A stretch of DNA of 64,000 bases from NCBI RefSeq assembly GCF_036588685.1, contig NC_086373.1:56117164-56181163 (forward strand), in the 5' to 3' direction. The position numbers and the translations under genes were made by a program. Below, one piece after another: positions 10,996 to 22,295 of this stretch. Source of the stretch: Mytilus trossulus. Its lineage: Eukaryota > Mollusca > Bivalvia > Mytilida > Mytilidae. The first letter of the stretch is position 1. Every line of letters begins with the position of its first letter. The notes beneath the pieces are model-generated. The model was not told the origin of the DNA and did not search any database. It saw only the letters and a list, made by a program, of their open reading frames with translations.

Positions 10996-12820
10996 AATTT
11001 AGTTTAAAATATGCTTACCTGTTTCAAGTTGAAGGAATAATCCATGAAGTGTATTTATAGTTTCCACATTAGACAGTGACAGTCATTTTTTTAGCAGCAG
11101 ACTGTTCATGTCACAGGTGTTGATAAAAACGGAACTTCACATTAGTTTCCCCCTTTTTTCTTTTTTCATTGTGTCCACGTACATTGAACAATGGCTTGAA
11201 CATATTTGTGAATTTGATGGAGGTGGCGGGAGCAAATCACATTCTGTACAAACAGCATCCTGTACTTCATGGTCTTCATCACGATTTTAACATGTTTATG
11301 TTCTCTCAAGTTTGCTATGACTTTTATGTCCTCTGAACATACATTGTCATAGTAAATGCTTATCATTGTTATGAAACTGACCAGCCATTATGAGGAATGT
11401 ATACAGATATATTTATATTAGATGTAAAGTGTAAAATATGCTGATTTAAACAAGCAAAACATGTTGCAGACGTCTGTATTCATTTTTCTGTAGATAAACA
11501 AATGACTTTTTCTATTTTCAAACTTTGGTGAGTTCTAAAAAGGGAAATAACTCTTGTAGATTTCAGGCAATTTTTGGCATTTTTATCCAATTTTTATAAA
11601 AAAAAATCTAATGAGCCCCAAAAATGTTTTTGCAGAAATGAGAAATATAAATCTTTTGGAATAAAAGCTATTTTTTAGTTTTTTCAGGAATGGATGCGTT
11701 TTTTCATAAATTAGGAGGAAAATTGGTTCATAATTGCATTAGAATATGCCAAAATTCATACTAATAACCTAGATTAAAAATTTCAATTTGAGTTTAATAT
11801 CAGAAAAAGTGAAAAAAATGTCCCTGAACAAGTATTTAAAAGAAACTGATATGAAATAAACTTCATCAAACATATTATGCTGTATATAAGTCACTGTAAG
11901 GCGAGAATAGCAAAAATCAGCTATTTTCAACATTTAAAGCCCGTTGCCATGGTAACCATACATAATTGAGGGTGGCATGTACAGACTTTTTTTCATATTT
12001 TATATAAATGTTTGTTGTCAGAAAGTTTCAACAAAATCGGTGACCATCCGTGCCCAACTTTGGTTGACGGTTACAGAGAATGGGTGTTAAAACCTTTTTT
12101 AAGCAATATTTTTTACAGGTTATAACATGTATTTTTGCATTATACAAGTTATAACATGTACAATATTTTTGTACATGTTATAATCTGTACAAAATGGCAA
12201 CTTGTACACGACATATATATAACATGAATTGATAACGTTAACTTCACTGAGAGTTAATCATCTGTTAAGTTTCTCAATAATAAAGCAATCAAATCAAATG
12301 TAAATAAAATGCAATCTAATGTCCATTTCTATAAATATCAAGACAGGGATGTAATAAAGATGTCATTGAGGTAATTAATAATGTCTTCATTTGCTGACAA
12401 CTGTAACAGGTGCTCATCTCTGACCACTATGATTAAGATAAGCACCATGTATGCAACCGAATACAAAATAATCATACTTGTTTCACTTGCATAAACTTAG
12501 GGTATGATTAAGATTTTGTAGAAGTTTTGGCTGTTATCAAAAAGCTACGTGAATGTGCAATAGATAAAAAAATTAAAAAAAAACTGTCCGCAAGAGACAA
12601 AATGACACAGAAATGAAAAGTCTACATAGATTATATATTTAAATTTAAACTACGTGAATAATGCCTGCTTGACCATACACTCGTGCAGTTCAACCTACAA
12701 AGTTTTATGGTAATGATGTGTGTTTAACCCGCATTCAAACCCAAATTAAGAAATGGCGTGTTGTCCTTTTACCGAATTTATGACAAATGTTCTCCAGAAA
12801 AAATACTGCATTTACAATTG
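10996..12820. other. No gene recognised; one perfect inverted repeat
   Basis: AT-rich. A 13-bp perfect inverted repeat (TTATAACATGTAC, 12149-12161, and its complement at 12171-12183, 9-nt loop) sits in a region rich in TATAACATGT motifs. An X-box-like GTTGCCATGGTAAC lies at 11943-11956. ORFs near 11108-11366 overlap on opposite strands and show no domain. Confidence 0.35.
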
Positions 12821-12827
12821 GTAAATA

Positions 12828-13008
12828 AATTCTTGGTTCCTCTCTAAATCAACAAAAGTTGCACACATACGAATCGAAACCAGGTGCTTCGAACATTTAC
12901 CAATGCATGAAATGACTTGCTTTATGTGTGAAAATAAAACTGAAACTGAGGAACATGTACTAATTGAATGTCCGCTTTATGACGATTTAAGGAACATACT
13001 TTATTGAT
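12828..13008 (+). pseudogene. LINE C-terminal zinc-knuckle fragment
   Basis: An uninterrupted stretch reads ...KVAHIRIETRCFEHLP, then CFMCENKTETEEHVLIECPL and DDLRNILY, then stop. C-x2-C-x10-H-x4-C after RIET is the zinc knuckle at the C terminus of many molluscan LINE reverse transcriptases. The frame is closed by a stop just upstream, so only the tail remains. A second, different example is at 31190-31400. Confidence 0.7.
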
Positions 13009-13029
13009 AAAAAACAACGAAACAATAGC

Positions 13030-13317
13030 ATGAATAGGTCTCATGGGAAACGTATCAATCGAAATCAACGAGTTAAACATCGTATAAATTATACACTTGA
13101 TAATCTCCTATCTATATTTAAAAATAATGGTAGGCACCAATTATTATGTAAACTGGGTCAAATACCTATTAGAAAATTACACGATATTTTCAAAGAGTGT
13201 GACACCATCTCATTCTTCAGCCCACTGTATGAATATTCTCGTATAATTACAGCATTTTGCAACCATAGGCTGTTCCCACGTATCGACAAACCTGAAGATC
13301 ATAAACGCCATTTTTGA
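13030..13317 (+). CDS. Unrecognised 95-codon ORF, possibly mobile-element derived
   Basis: ATG at 13030, stop at 13315-13317. The composition is protein-like. The basic N terminus (MNRSHGKRINRNQRVKHR) is followed by a hydrophobic and aromatic C-terminal half (FFSPLYEYSRIITAFCNHRL...), with His/Arg/Phe at the very end. It starts only about 20 bp after the LINE fragment but does not resemble a LINE tail. No family is assigned. It may be the 3' end of a larger broken ORF. An intact host gene is unlikely given its setting. Confidence 0.25.
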   Translation: MNRSHGKRINRNQRVKHRINYTLDNLLSIFKNNGRHQLLCKLGQIPIRKLHDIFKECDTISFFSPLYEYSRIITAFCNHRLFPRIDKPEDHKRHF

Positions 13318-13469
13318 AAATTAAATATATTAGCAGTCCTCCGCCGTTTTTGTATGAGTATGACATTATAGGTTGTTTTATATTATCAAAATAAGGAGGT
13401 ATAAAGTTTTGAACGGTAGAGTAATTAAATATACTAGATAAGTTGATAAAATCAATACCTCTGCTAATC

Positions 13470-13970
13470 AGCGGAGGACATTTGAGCTCATTGATAGGAC
13501 ATTTGAGCGAAAAAAATAGGACGTTTGAGCGCCAAAGTAGAACCCATTTCAGCGCCAGAATTTTAACCCATTTTAGTGAAAATTAAATTTGTCAAAGACC
13601 ATTTTAGCGAAATAATTTTAACCCTTTTTAGAAAATAAATAATATATAATAAATTAAAAAATGTTTTATAGACTCAAGACAGCACAATATACAACAATAT
13701 AAAACATGTCCATTAAAATTCAGCACTAATGTTAAAAGTCAGTTCTAGCATAGAATTGCATTAAGAACTGCTCTTTCTCTATTTCTTTTCTCGATCGTGG
13801 TGCACATTTCTCTTTACTTCGTATCTTTATATATGTTGTTGTTTGTTATGGGCTATCGAAAATACAGGTGATCGGATTAATCCGTCGATTAAATGGGCTC
13901 TAATGTTGGCGCTCAAATGTCCCCTAGTAGTTTTATTTTTTTCGCTCAAATGTCCTGCGCCCTACAAAAA
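13470..13970. mobile_element. Foldback element (~500 bp) with repeated GGACATTTGAGC arms
   Basis: The left arm (13482-13550) carries three GGACATTTGAGC/GGACGTTTGAGCG copies. The right arm (about 13905-13960) carries the inverse, GCTCAAATGTCC, twice, and a shared A-run lies between copies. The centre contains CATTTTAGCG-type half repeats. No ORF. It directly precedes the Penelope-like remnant. Confidence 0.6.
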
Positions 13971-13984
13971 AAACAGCAGAAGTT

Positions 13985-16345
13985 TAATTTTTAATTATAC
14001 GTCGGTTACATCAGACGTGAATATAGATAGTAATACTCCCTCAACTTGAAACTGTGAATCGTCGAAGTTTAGATATGTTCTCTATGGCCATGTTATTACA
14101 AGGGACCTCAATATCGTCCAGGACAGAGAGGTTAAAACCTTTTTGAAAAAGGACCAAAATATCGTCCTCCATCTAAAATAGATTGGAAAGAATGTCGTCA
14201 AGTCAGATGCTCCTTCCTCATTTTGTAAAAAATGGTGTAAACGGGAAAAATCTGATAAAAAAATCTCTTGATTCTTATTTAAATAAATGTATGAATGTGG
14301 TAGATAAGAGAATTTCACATTTTGAAAACAAGTGAAACTGCGAGCTACTGCTCACTGATGATACCCCCGCCGCAAGTGGATAATATTAATAGTGTAAAAA
14401 TATGCAAGTGTTCGGTAAACAGGAAGTTGTCAAGTTATCAATCTGAAAACGCATCATACGGTATAGCTGACTTATATAAATCTTGAAACCAAATTTCAGA
14501 AATCCTTGTATTGTAGTTCCTGAGAAAAATGTGACGAAAATTTTCAACTTGGCTATCATGTGTAAAATCATACAAGTGTTCGGTAAACAGGAAGTTGTCA
14601 AGTGATCAATCTGAAATGCATCACACGGTATAGCTGACTTAGATAAACCCTGAAACTAAATTTCAGAAATCCTTGTATTGTAGTTCCTGAGAAAAATGCG
14701 ACAAAAAATATTCATGGTACAGACGGACTGACAGAAGGACAGACAGAGGTAAAACAGTATACCCCCCCCCCCCTTTTTAAAGCGGGGGTATAATAATTTA
14801 GAATTGAATAATAGAGTACATAATACACCTATTTCCAGAATAAGAAATAAACTTCAAATACTGTCAAAGCGGTTTGTGTTTGTACCGGCCGACAAAGCAG
14901 CCAACCTTGTGGTATGACGAAAATACTACACGGACGTTCTTAGGAATGTAATTTTAAATTCATCTACATTTAAGTCCATCCGATTCACAGAGAGTCATAT
15001 AGTAACAAACATATCACAACCGCATCAAAGCTTAAGGCTTCTTCTGAACATTTGAAGGTCCCTACTATGTATTGGCTACCTAAGCTACACAAAAAACATT
15101 TAAATATCGTTTCATCTTGGCCTCTAGTAAGTGTTCTACAACTAATCTGTCAGTGCTCTAGTTCATTAACGACCATTAAAGAGCTTATCATAAACTATTG
15201 TAATAAAATATATGAACATAGTGGTATAAACCATTTTTGGAGTGTAAAAAATTCTTTGGATGTTTTAGATAAATTTTGATGGTCCTTTTGATTCTGTTTA
15301 TAGCTTTGATTTCTCTACTCTTTACACTACACTTCCACACTATCTTATTAAACAAAAGTTTTCCTATTTAATTAAATGGTCGTTTGGTAAAGCTAAATGT
15401 AGATATATTTGCTGCAACTCATTTAAAGCATGAGAAAGTTAAATATGCTAGATATACTTACTGGAGGTGTGATGAGATGATTGAGGCTGTTAATTTTCTC
15501 CTTGATAATATTTACGTACGTTTCGGCAACTAAATTTATTGACAGGTTGTAGGTATCCCCATGGGCACTAATTGTGCTCCTTTAATAGCAGACTTGTTTT
15601 TGTACTGTTACGAGTCACAGTTTATGACTAAACTCAGTAAAGACCCGTCGAAATTGCATTTAATTGATAAATTCAACAACACTTACCGTTATCTTGATGA
15701 TATTTTTTCGTTAAATAATCAAGAATTTTCTCAATATACTGCTGAATTTTACCCCAAGGAACTTACTTTAAATAAATCAAATGTATTCGGTAATAACTGT
15801 CCTTTCCTGGATTTAGATATTTCGGTTTAAAACGGGAAACTACACACTAAAATTTACGACAAAAGAAAAGATTTTTCGTTCCCTATTGTTAATTTTCCAT
15901 TTTTAGATGGTGATGTTCCTTTGGCACCATCTTACGGTGTTTACATTTCACAACTTGATCGCTATGCCCGTGTCTGTTGTGACGTTTTTAATTTTAACGA
16001 ACGCAACCTATGTATTACTGGTAAAATACATTATTGAACCAGGGATATCGTTACCACAAATTACTTAAAACCTTTACTAAATTTTTCCATAGATATAAAA
16101 ATTTGGTTTTGAAGTTTGGTTGTTCCTGTAGAAAACTTATTTCAAACGGGATAGCACATCCTCATTTTAACGGAAATGTTGTTAACCGTGCCCGGAAATT
16201 TAGAAATGATCCATGTAAACTTGTTGCTCCTTTAAATAAACTTATTCTAAAAGGTTACCTATTCAACACTGTAATACGATCATTGAATATTTTTGTTATT
16301 GGTATAAATATTGATTTTGTTATCAGTAGATTAAAAGCTAACTAA
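13985..16345 (+). pseudogene. Penelope-like retroelement reverse transcriptase, decayed
   Basis: Segments in shifting plus-strand frames follow the order of a Penelope-like element RT ORF. These are a cysteine-bearing N-terminal part around 14040-14150 (GHVITRDLNIVQDREVK), FVFVPADKAANLVV near 14870-14915, PTMYWLPKLHKK near 15058, FDFSTLYTTLPH near 15310, GTNCAPLIADLFLYCYE near 15563, and the catalytic-type YRYLDD near 15690. After these come FLDLDISV, FPFLDGDVP and YGVYISQLDRYARVC near 15895-15985, then a C-terminal stretch ending at a stop near 16345. Several stops and frameshifts plus a nested 465-bp repeat (14328-14793) make it non-functional. No GIY-YIG endonuclease was recognised. Strong as a family call from the motif order. 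Confidence 0.8.
14328..14793. mobile_element. Repeat nested in the Penelope-like ORF
   Basis: Ends carry ATGATACCCCCGCCGC and its partial inverse AAAGCGGGGGTATAAT. Inside, a ~169-bp module with CAAGTGTTCGGTAAACAGGA occurs twice (from 14404 and 14573). The retroelement reading frame stops at TTTTGAAAAC on the left and resumes at TTTAGAATTGAATAATAGAG on the right, which shows that the repeat is an insertion. The minus-strand ORF at 14386-14601 is a by-product. Confidence 0.65.
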
Positions 16346-16903
16346 ATATTACTAGTATGTTATATACATATACACTTTCATAGATCTACAATCTGTCGAT
16401 ACCTGTAACTTGGCATTGCACAAGGTCATGGTCTTCTCTGGCTGTTTATGCCGTCTTTACACTAAATCCATTGTATGTTGGATGTGTACGGATTGAGTGT
16501 TTAGTCTAAGATGCATGATTTTTTATTAGTTGTTAGTGGCTTTGAACTAGCTGTCAGATAACTGCGAGTACTCTCAGATCTGTTCATTGTGTCTTTTTTT
16601 GTCGGGATGTATAAGTACCCGGCCACGTCCACTTGTATTTTTTGTCTATCTGATGAGTAAAGCCTTTTTCAACTGATTTTTATAGTTCGTTCTTATGTTG
16701 TACTCTTATACCACTGTCCCAGGTAAGGGGAGGGTTGGGATCCCGCTAACATGTTAAACCCCCGCCACATTATTTATGTATGTGCCTGTCCCAAGTCAGG
16801 AGCCTGTAATTCAGTGGTTGTCGTTTATTTATGTGTTACATATTTGTTTTCGTTCTTTTTTTTTTACTAAAATAAGGCCGTTAGTTTTCTCGTTTGAATT
16901 GTT
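16346..16903 (+). repeat. 3' tail of the Penelope-like element
   Basis: Continues without a break from the RT remnant. It holds TACCCGGCCACGTCCACTTG, CCACTGTCCCAGGTAAGGGG, GGGATCCCGCTAACATG and CCTGTCCCAAGTCAGGAGCC, then breaks off at GTTTGAATTGTTT into a microsatellite. The same tail is found inverted at 18085-18514 and 24311-24915. This identifies these otherwise orphan mussel-type repeats as pieces of one retroelement tail. Confidence 0.65.
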
Positions 16904-17435
16904 TGTCTATCTTGTCTATCTATCTATCTATCTTGTCTATCTGTCTTGTCTGTCTATCTATCTATCTTGTCTATCTACCTATCTTGTCTATCTATCTATC
17001 TTGTCTATCTGTCTTGTCTGTCTATCTATCTATCTTGTCTATCTATATATCTTGTCTGTCTGTCTTGTCTGTCTGTCTGTCTATCTGTCTATCTGTCTTG
17101 TCTGTCCATCCATCTATCTTGTCTATCTGTTTTGTCTGTCTATCTGTTTTGTCTCTCTATCTGTCTTGTCTGTCTATCTATATATCTTGTCTATCTATCT
17201 TGTCTATCTATCTTGTCTATATGTCTTGTCTGTCTATCAATCTGTCTTGTCTGTCTATCTATCTGTCTTGTATGTCTATCTGTCCATCTTGTCTGTCTAC
17301 CTGTCTTGTCTGTCTATATATCCATCTTGTCTGTCTATCTGTCTTGTCTGTCTATCTGTCTTGTCTTTCTATCTGTCTTGTCTGTCTATCTGTCTTGTCT
17401 GTCTTGTCTGTCTATCTTTCTTGTCTGTCTAACTG

Positions 17436-17482
<47 letters not shown>

Positions 17483-17525
17483 CATTCGTTCGTCCGTCCG
17501 TCCGTCCGTCCATCCATTCATGCAA
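16904..17525. repeat. CTGT/CTAT microsatellite with TTGT variants
   Basis: About 620 bp of CTGT and CTAT repeats, punctuated by CTTGTCTGTCTAT. Ends in a pure CTGT run and a CCGT/CCAT run. Long ORFs in all three plus frames (up to 227 codons of L/S/C/V/Y only) are artefacts of the repeat. Confidence 0.9.
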
Positions 17526-17536
17526 TCATCCATCAA

Positions 17537-20500
17537 GGGGTCATATCAGCAGGTAATGTCATAAGTAAAGAAAGGATCAATAGAGACACTTTCTATGGTG
17601 TCTTTATCGAGGGTCTTATCAAAAGGTGATGTTTTAAGTAAATAAAGGATCAATAGAGACACTTTCTATGGTGTCTTTATCGAGGGGTCATTTCAGCAGG
17701 TAATGTCATAAGTAAAGAAATGAGCAATAGAAACACTTTCTATGGTGTCTATATCGAGGGTCATATCAGCAGGTGATGTTATAAGTAATGAAAGGATCAA
17801 TAGAGACACTTTATATGGTGTCTATATCGAGGGGTCATATCAGCAGGTAATGTCATAAGTAAAGAAAGGACCAATAGAGACACTTTCTATGGTGTCTATA
17901 TCGAGGGGTCATATCAGCAGGAAATGTCATAAGTAAAGAAAGGATCAATAGAGACACTTTCTATGGTGTTTTTATCGAGGGTCGTATCAGCAGGCGATGT
18001 TATCAGTTTAGAAAGGATCAATAGGGACACTTTCTATGGTGTCTATATCGAGGGGTCATATCAGCAGGTGATGTTATAAGTAAATAGAAAAAAGAAGATG
18101 TGGTATGATTACCAATGAGACAACTATCCACAAAAGACCAAAATGACACAAACATTAACAATTATAGGTCACCGTACGGCCTTCAACAATGAGCAAAGCC
18201 CATACCGCATATAGTCAGCTGTAAGACAATGTAAAACAATTCAAGCGAGAAAACTGACGGCCTTATTTATGTTAAAAAAATGAACGAAAAACAAATACAA
18301 AAACAAACGACAACCACTGAATAACAGGCTCCTGACTTGGGACAGGCACATACATAAATAATGTGGCGGATTTAAACATGTTAGTGGGATCCCAACCCTC
18401 CCCATAACCTGCGACAGTGGTATAACAGTACAACATAAGAAGGAACTATAAAAAATCAGTTGAAAAAGGCTTAACTCATCAGATAGACAAAACATAAAAG
18501 TGGACGTGGCCGGGTAAGAAAGGATCAATAGAGACACTTTCTATTCAGCCTATAGGGAGGGGTCATACATGTGTATCAGCAGGTGATGTCATAAGTGAAG
18601 AAAGGATCAATAGAGACACTTTCTATGGTGTCTATAGGAAGGGGTCATATCAGCAGGTGATGTCATAAGTGAAGAAAGGATCAATACAGACAGTTTCTAT
18701 GGTGTCTATAGGAAGGGGTCATATCAGCAGGTGATGTTAAAAGTAAAGAAAGGATCAACACAGACACTTTTTATGGTGTTTAGATCGAGGGGTCATATCA
18801 GCAGGTGATGTCATAAGTAAAGAAAGGATCAATAGAGACACTTTCTATGGTTCCTATAGGGAGGGGTCATATCAGCGGGTGATGTTATAAGTGAAGAAAG
18901 GATCAATACAGACACTTTCTATGGTGTCTATATCGAGGGGTCATATCAGCAGGTGATGTTATAAGTAAAGAAAGGATCAATAGAGACACTTTCTAAGCTG
19001 TATATATCGAGGGTCATATCAGCAGGTAATGTCATAAGTAAAGACAGGATCAATAGAGACACTTTTTATGGTGTCTATATCTAGGGTCATATGAGCAGGT
19101 GATGTTATAAGTAAAGAAATGATCAATAGAGACACTTTCTATGGTGCCTATAGGGAGGGGTCATATCAGCAGGTGATTTTATGAGTGAAGAAAGGATCAA
19201 TAGATACACTTTCTATGGTGTCTATAGGAAGGGGTCATATCAGCAGGTGATGTTATAAGTAAAGAAAGGATCAATAGAGACACTTTCTATGGTGTCTATA
19301 TCGAGGGGTCATATCAGCAGGAAATGTCATAAGTAAAGAAAGGATTAATAGAGACACTTTATATGGTGTTTTTATCGAGGGTCGTATCAGCAGGCGATGT
19401 TATCAGTAAAGAAAGGATCAATAGAGACACTTTCTATGGTGTCTATATCGAGGGGTCATATCAGAAGGTGATGTTATAAGTAAAGACAGGATCAATATCG
19501 ACACTTTTTATGGTGTATATATCTAGGGTCATATGAGCAGGTGATGTTATAAGTAAAGAAATGATCAATAGAGACACTTTCTATGGTGCCAATAGGGAGG
19601 GGTCATATCAGCAGGTGATTTTATGAGTGAAGAAAGGATCAATAGAAACACTTTCTATTGTGTCTATAGGAAGGGGTCATATCAGCAGGTGATGTGATAA
19701 GTAAAGAAAGGATCAATAGAGACACTTTCTATGGTGCCTATAGGGAGGGGTCATATCAGCAGGTGATTTTATAAGTAAAGAAAGGATCAATAGAGACACT
19801 TTCTATGGTTCCTATAGGGAGGGGTCATATCAGCGGGTGATGTTATCAGTAAAGAAAGGATCAATAGAGACACTTTCTATGGTGTCTATATCGAGGGGTC
19901 ATATCAGAAGGTGATGTTATAAGTAAAGACAGGATCAATAGAGACACTTTCTAAGCTGTATATATCGAGGGTCATATCAGCAGGTAATGTCATAAGTAAA
20001 TAAAGGATCAATAGAGACACTTTCTATGGTGCCTATAGGGAGGGGTCATATCAGCAGGTGATTTTATAAGTAAAAAAAGGATCAATAGATACACTTTTTA
20101 TGGTGTCTATAGGAAGGGGTCATATCAGCAGGGGATATTATAAGTCAAGAAAGGATCAATAGAGACACTTTCTATGGTGCCTATAGGGAGGGGTCATATC
20201 AGCAGGTGATTTTATTAGTAAAGAAAGGATCAACAGAGACACTTTCTATGGTTCCTATAGGGAGGGGTCATATCAGCAGGTGATGTTATAAGTGAAGAAA
20301 GGATCGATAGAGACACTTTCTATGGTGTCTATATCGAGGGGTCATATCAGCAGGAAATGTCATAAGTAAAGAAAGGATCAATAGAGACACTTTATATGGT
20401 GTTTTTATCGAGGGTCGTATCAGCAGGCGATGTTATCAGTAAAGAAAGGATCAATAGAGACACTTTCTATGGTGTCTATATCGAGGGGTCATATCAGAAG

Positions 20501-21707
20501 GTGATGTTATAAGTAAAGACAGGATCAATAGAGACACTTTTTATGGTGTATATATCTAGGGTCATATGAGCAGGTGATGTTATAAGTAAAGAAATGATCA
20601 ATAGAGACACTTTCTATGGTGCCAATAGGGAGGGGTCATATCAGCAGGTGATTTTATGAGTGAAGAAAGGATCAATAGAAACACTTTGTATGGTGTCTAT
20701 AGGAAGGGGTCATATCAGCAGGGGATATTATAAGTCAAGAAAGGATCAATAGAGACACTTTCTATGGCGCCTATAGGGAGGGGTCATATCAGCAGGTGAT
20801 TTTATTAGTAAAGAAAGGATCAATAGAGACACTTTCTATGGTTCCTATAGGGAGGGGTCATATCAGCAGGTGATGTTATAAGTTAAGAAAGGATCAATAG
20901 AGACACTTTCTATGGTGTCTATATCGAGGGGTCATATCAGCAGGTGATGTTATAAGTAAAGAACGGATCAATAGAGACACTTTCAATGGTGCCTATAGGG
21001 AGGGGTCATATCAGCAGGTGATTTTATAAGTAAAGAAAGGATCAATAGAGACACTTTCTATGGTTCCTATAGGGAGGGGTCATATCAGCAGGTGATGTTA
21101 TAAGTGAAGAAAGGATCAATAGAGACACTTTCTATGGTGTCTATATCGAGGGGTCATATCAGCAGGTGATGTTATAAGTAAAGAAAGGATCAATAGATAC
21201 ACTTTCTATGGTGTCTATAGGAAGGGGTCATATCAGCAGGTGATGTTATAAGTAAAGAAAGGATCAATAGAGACACTTTCTAAGCTGTATATATCGAGGG
21301 TCATATCAGCAGGTAATGTCATAAGAAAGAAAGGATCAATAGAGACACTTTCTATGGTGCCTATAGGGAGGGGTCATATCAGCAGGTGATTTTATAAGTA
21401 AAAAAAGGATCAATAGAGACACTTTCTATGGTTCCTATAGGGAGGGGTCATATCAGCAGGTGATGTTATCAGTGAAGAAAGGATCAATAGAGACACTTTC
21501 TATGGTGTCTATATCGAGGGGTCATATCAGCAGGTGATGTTATAAGTAAAGAAAGGATCAATAGATTCACTTTCTATGGTGTCTATAGGAAGGGGTCATA
21601 TCAGCAGGTGATGTTATAAGTAAAGAAAGGATCAATAGATTCACTTTCTATGGTGTCTATAGGAAGGGGTCATATCAGCCGATGATGTTATAAGTAAAGA
21701 AAGGGCC
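17537..21707. repeat. ~74-bp satellite array, about 50 monomers, with higher-order structure
   Basis: The monomer contains GGTCATATCAGCAGGTGATG, TTATAAGTAAAGAAAGGATC and AATAGAGACACTTTCTATGG. There are about seven monomers before and about 43 after an inserted retroelement tail at 18085-18514. Two main end variants alternate (TATATCGAGG and TATAGGGAGG/TATAGGAAGG). A rare variant pair (GAAATGTCATAAG followed by GGCGATGTTATCAG) recurs at 17921, 19321 and 20353. The last two are 1032 bp apart, close to 14 monomers, which indicates a higher-order repeat. The unit is not a multiple of three, so it is not coding. Confidence 0.9.
18085..18514 (-). mobile_element. Penelope-like tail inserted in the satellite
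   Basis: Reverse-strand copy of the tail described at 16346-16903. It extends further, to the AAAGAAGATGTGGTATGATT end with CCAATGAGACAACTATCCAC. The satellite monomer is broken at TTATAAGTAAA on the left and resumes at AAGAAAGGATCAATAG on the right. The minus-strand ORF at 18241-18537 lies in this repeat. Confidence 0.75.
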
Positions 21708-21936
21708 GAAAGAAAACTTTATATATATTTATATATATATGGTTCATCTTTCACAAAAAAAACCGAAAGAATTGAGTATAATTTTACAAAATATTCATCA
21801 TGTCTCGTGCAAAACATATTTAACCACATCTACATCATGGTGTCATCTTTTATCCCAATTTAATAGTGTTACTTGGGTATAATGTTAAAGTGTTAGAGTC
21901 TACTTAAATGTAGCGGTATCCTTAAGCTTACTAATG

Positions 21937-22295
21937 GAAAAAAGCTAGGAAAGCATTTTGTAAGATTAAGAAAACAATTGGATTGGATAATCCTTGTAAA
22001 CTTTTAGAAAAATTATTTGATTCATAAGTAAGTCCGATATTGCTATATTGTAGTGAGATTTGTGGTGTTTTTGTATTCGGGAGACAATTCCATTTTGGAA
22101 AAAATCCACATGAAATCATAAAAGATATTCTGGGTGTTCATTGCAAAGCAAGTAATGCTGCTTTATTGTAGAGCCGAACTTTGCAGGCTATCGTTGTGGT
22201 AAAAATAATAATCTCATTTTATATATTAAAGTTTTTTTAACAAATGTTTAGGTATGAAAACACACTTGTATCTAAAATTTTCTGGCAACTGAAAA
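21937..22295 (+). pseudogene. LINE reverse-transcriptase fragment, left part
   Basis: The plus strand reads KARKAFCKIKKTIGLDNPCK and LLEKLFDS, stop, then VSPILLYCSEICGVF and later IKDILGVHCKASNAALL. The K-A-x-K-A...L-x-x-L-F-D-x-x-V-x-P-I-L-L-Y and L-G-V-H-x-K-A-S-N-A-A patterns are typical of the region after the RT palm in molluscan LINEs. In-frame stops show that it is dead. The probable continuation is at 23686-23790, beyond a repeat insertion. The antisense ORF at 21931-22119 is a shadow. Confidence 0.7.

Noticed and set aside
14082..14601. Minus-strand ORFs of 78 and 71 codons
   Set aside because: The plus strand here is the Penelope-like remnant and a nested repeat; the minus-strand frames are shadows.
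16776..17629. Three overlapping ORFs of 218-227 codons
   Set aside because: They translate a CTGT/CTAT microsatellite in three frames; the composition is only L, S, C, V, Y, I and the frames are mutually overlapping.
17537..21707. Possible CRISPR-like array
   Set aside because: Monomers abut without unique spacers, there are no neighbouring cas-type genes, and the DNA is eukaryotic. It is a satellite.
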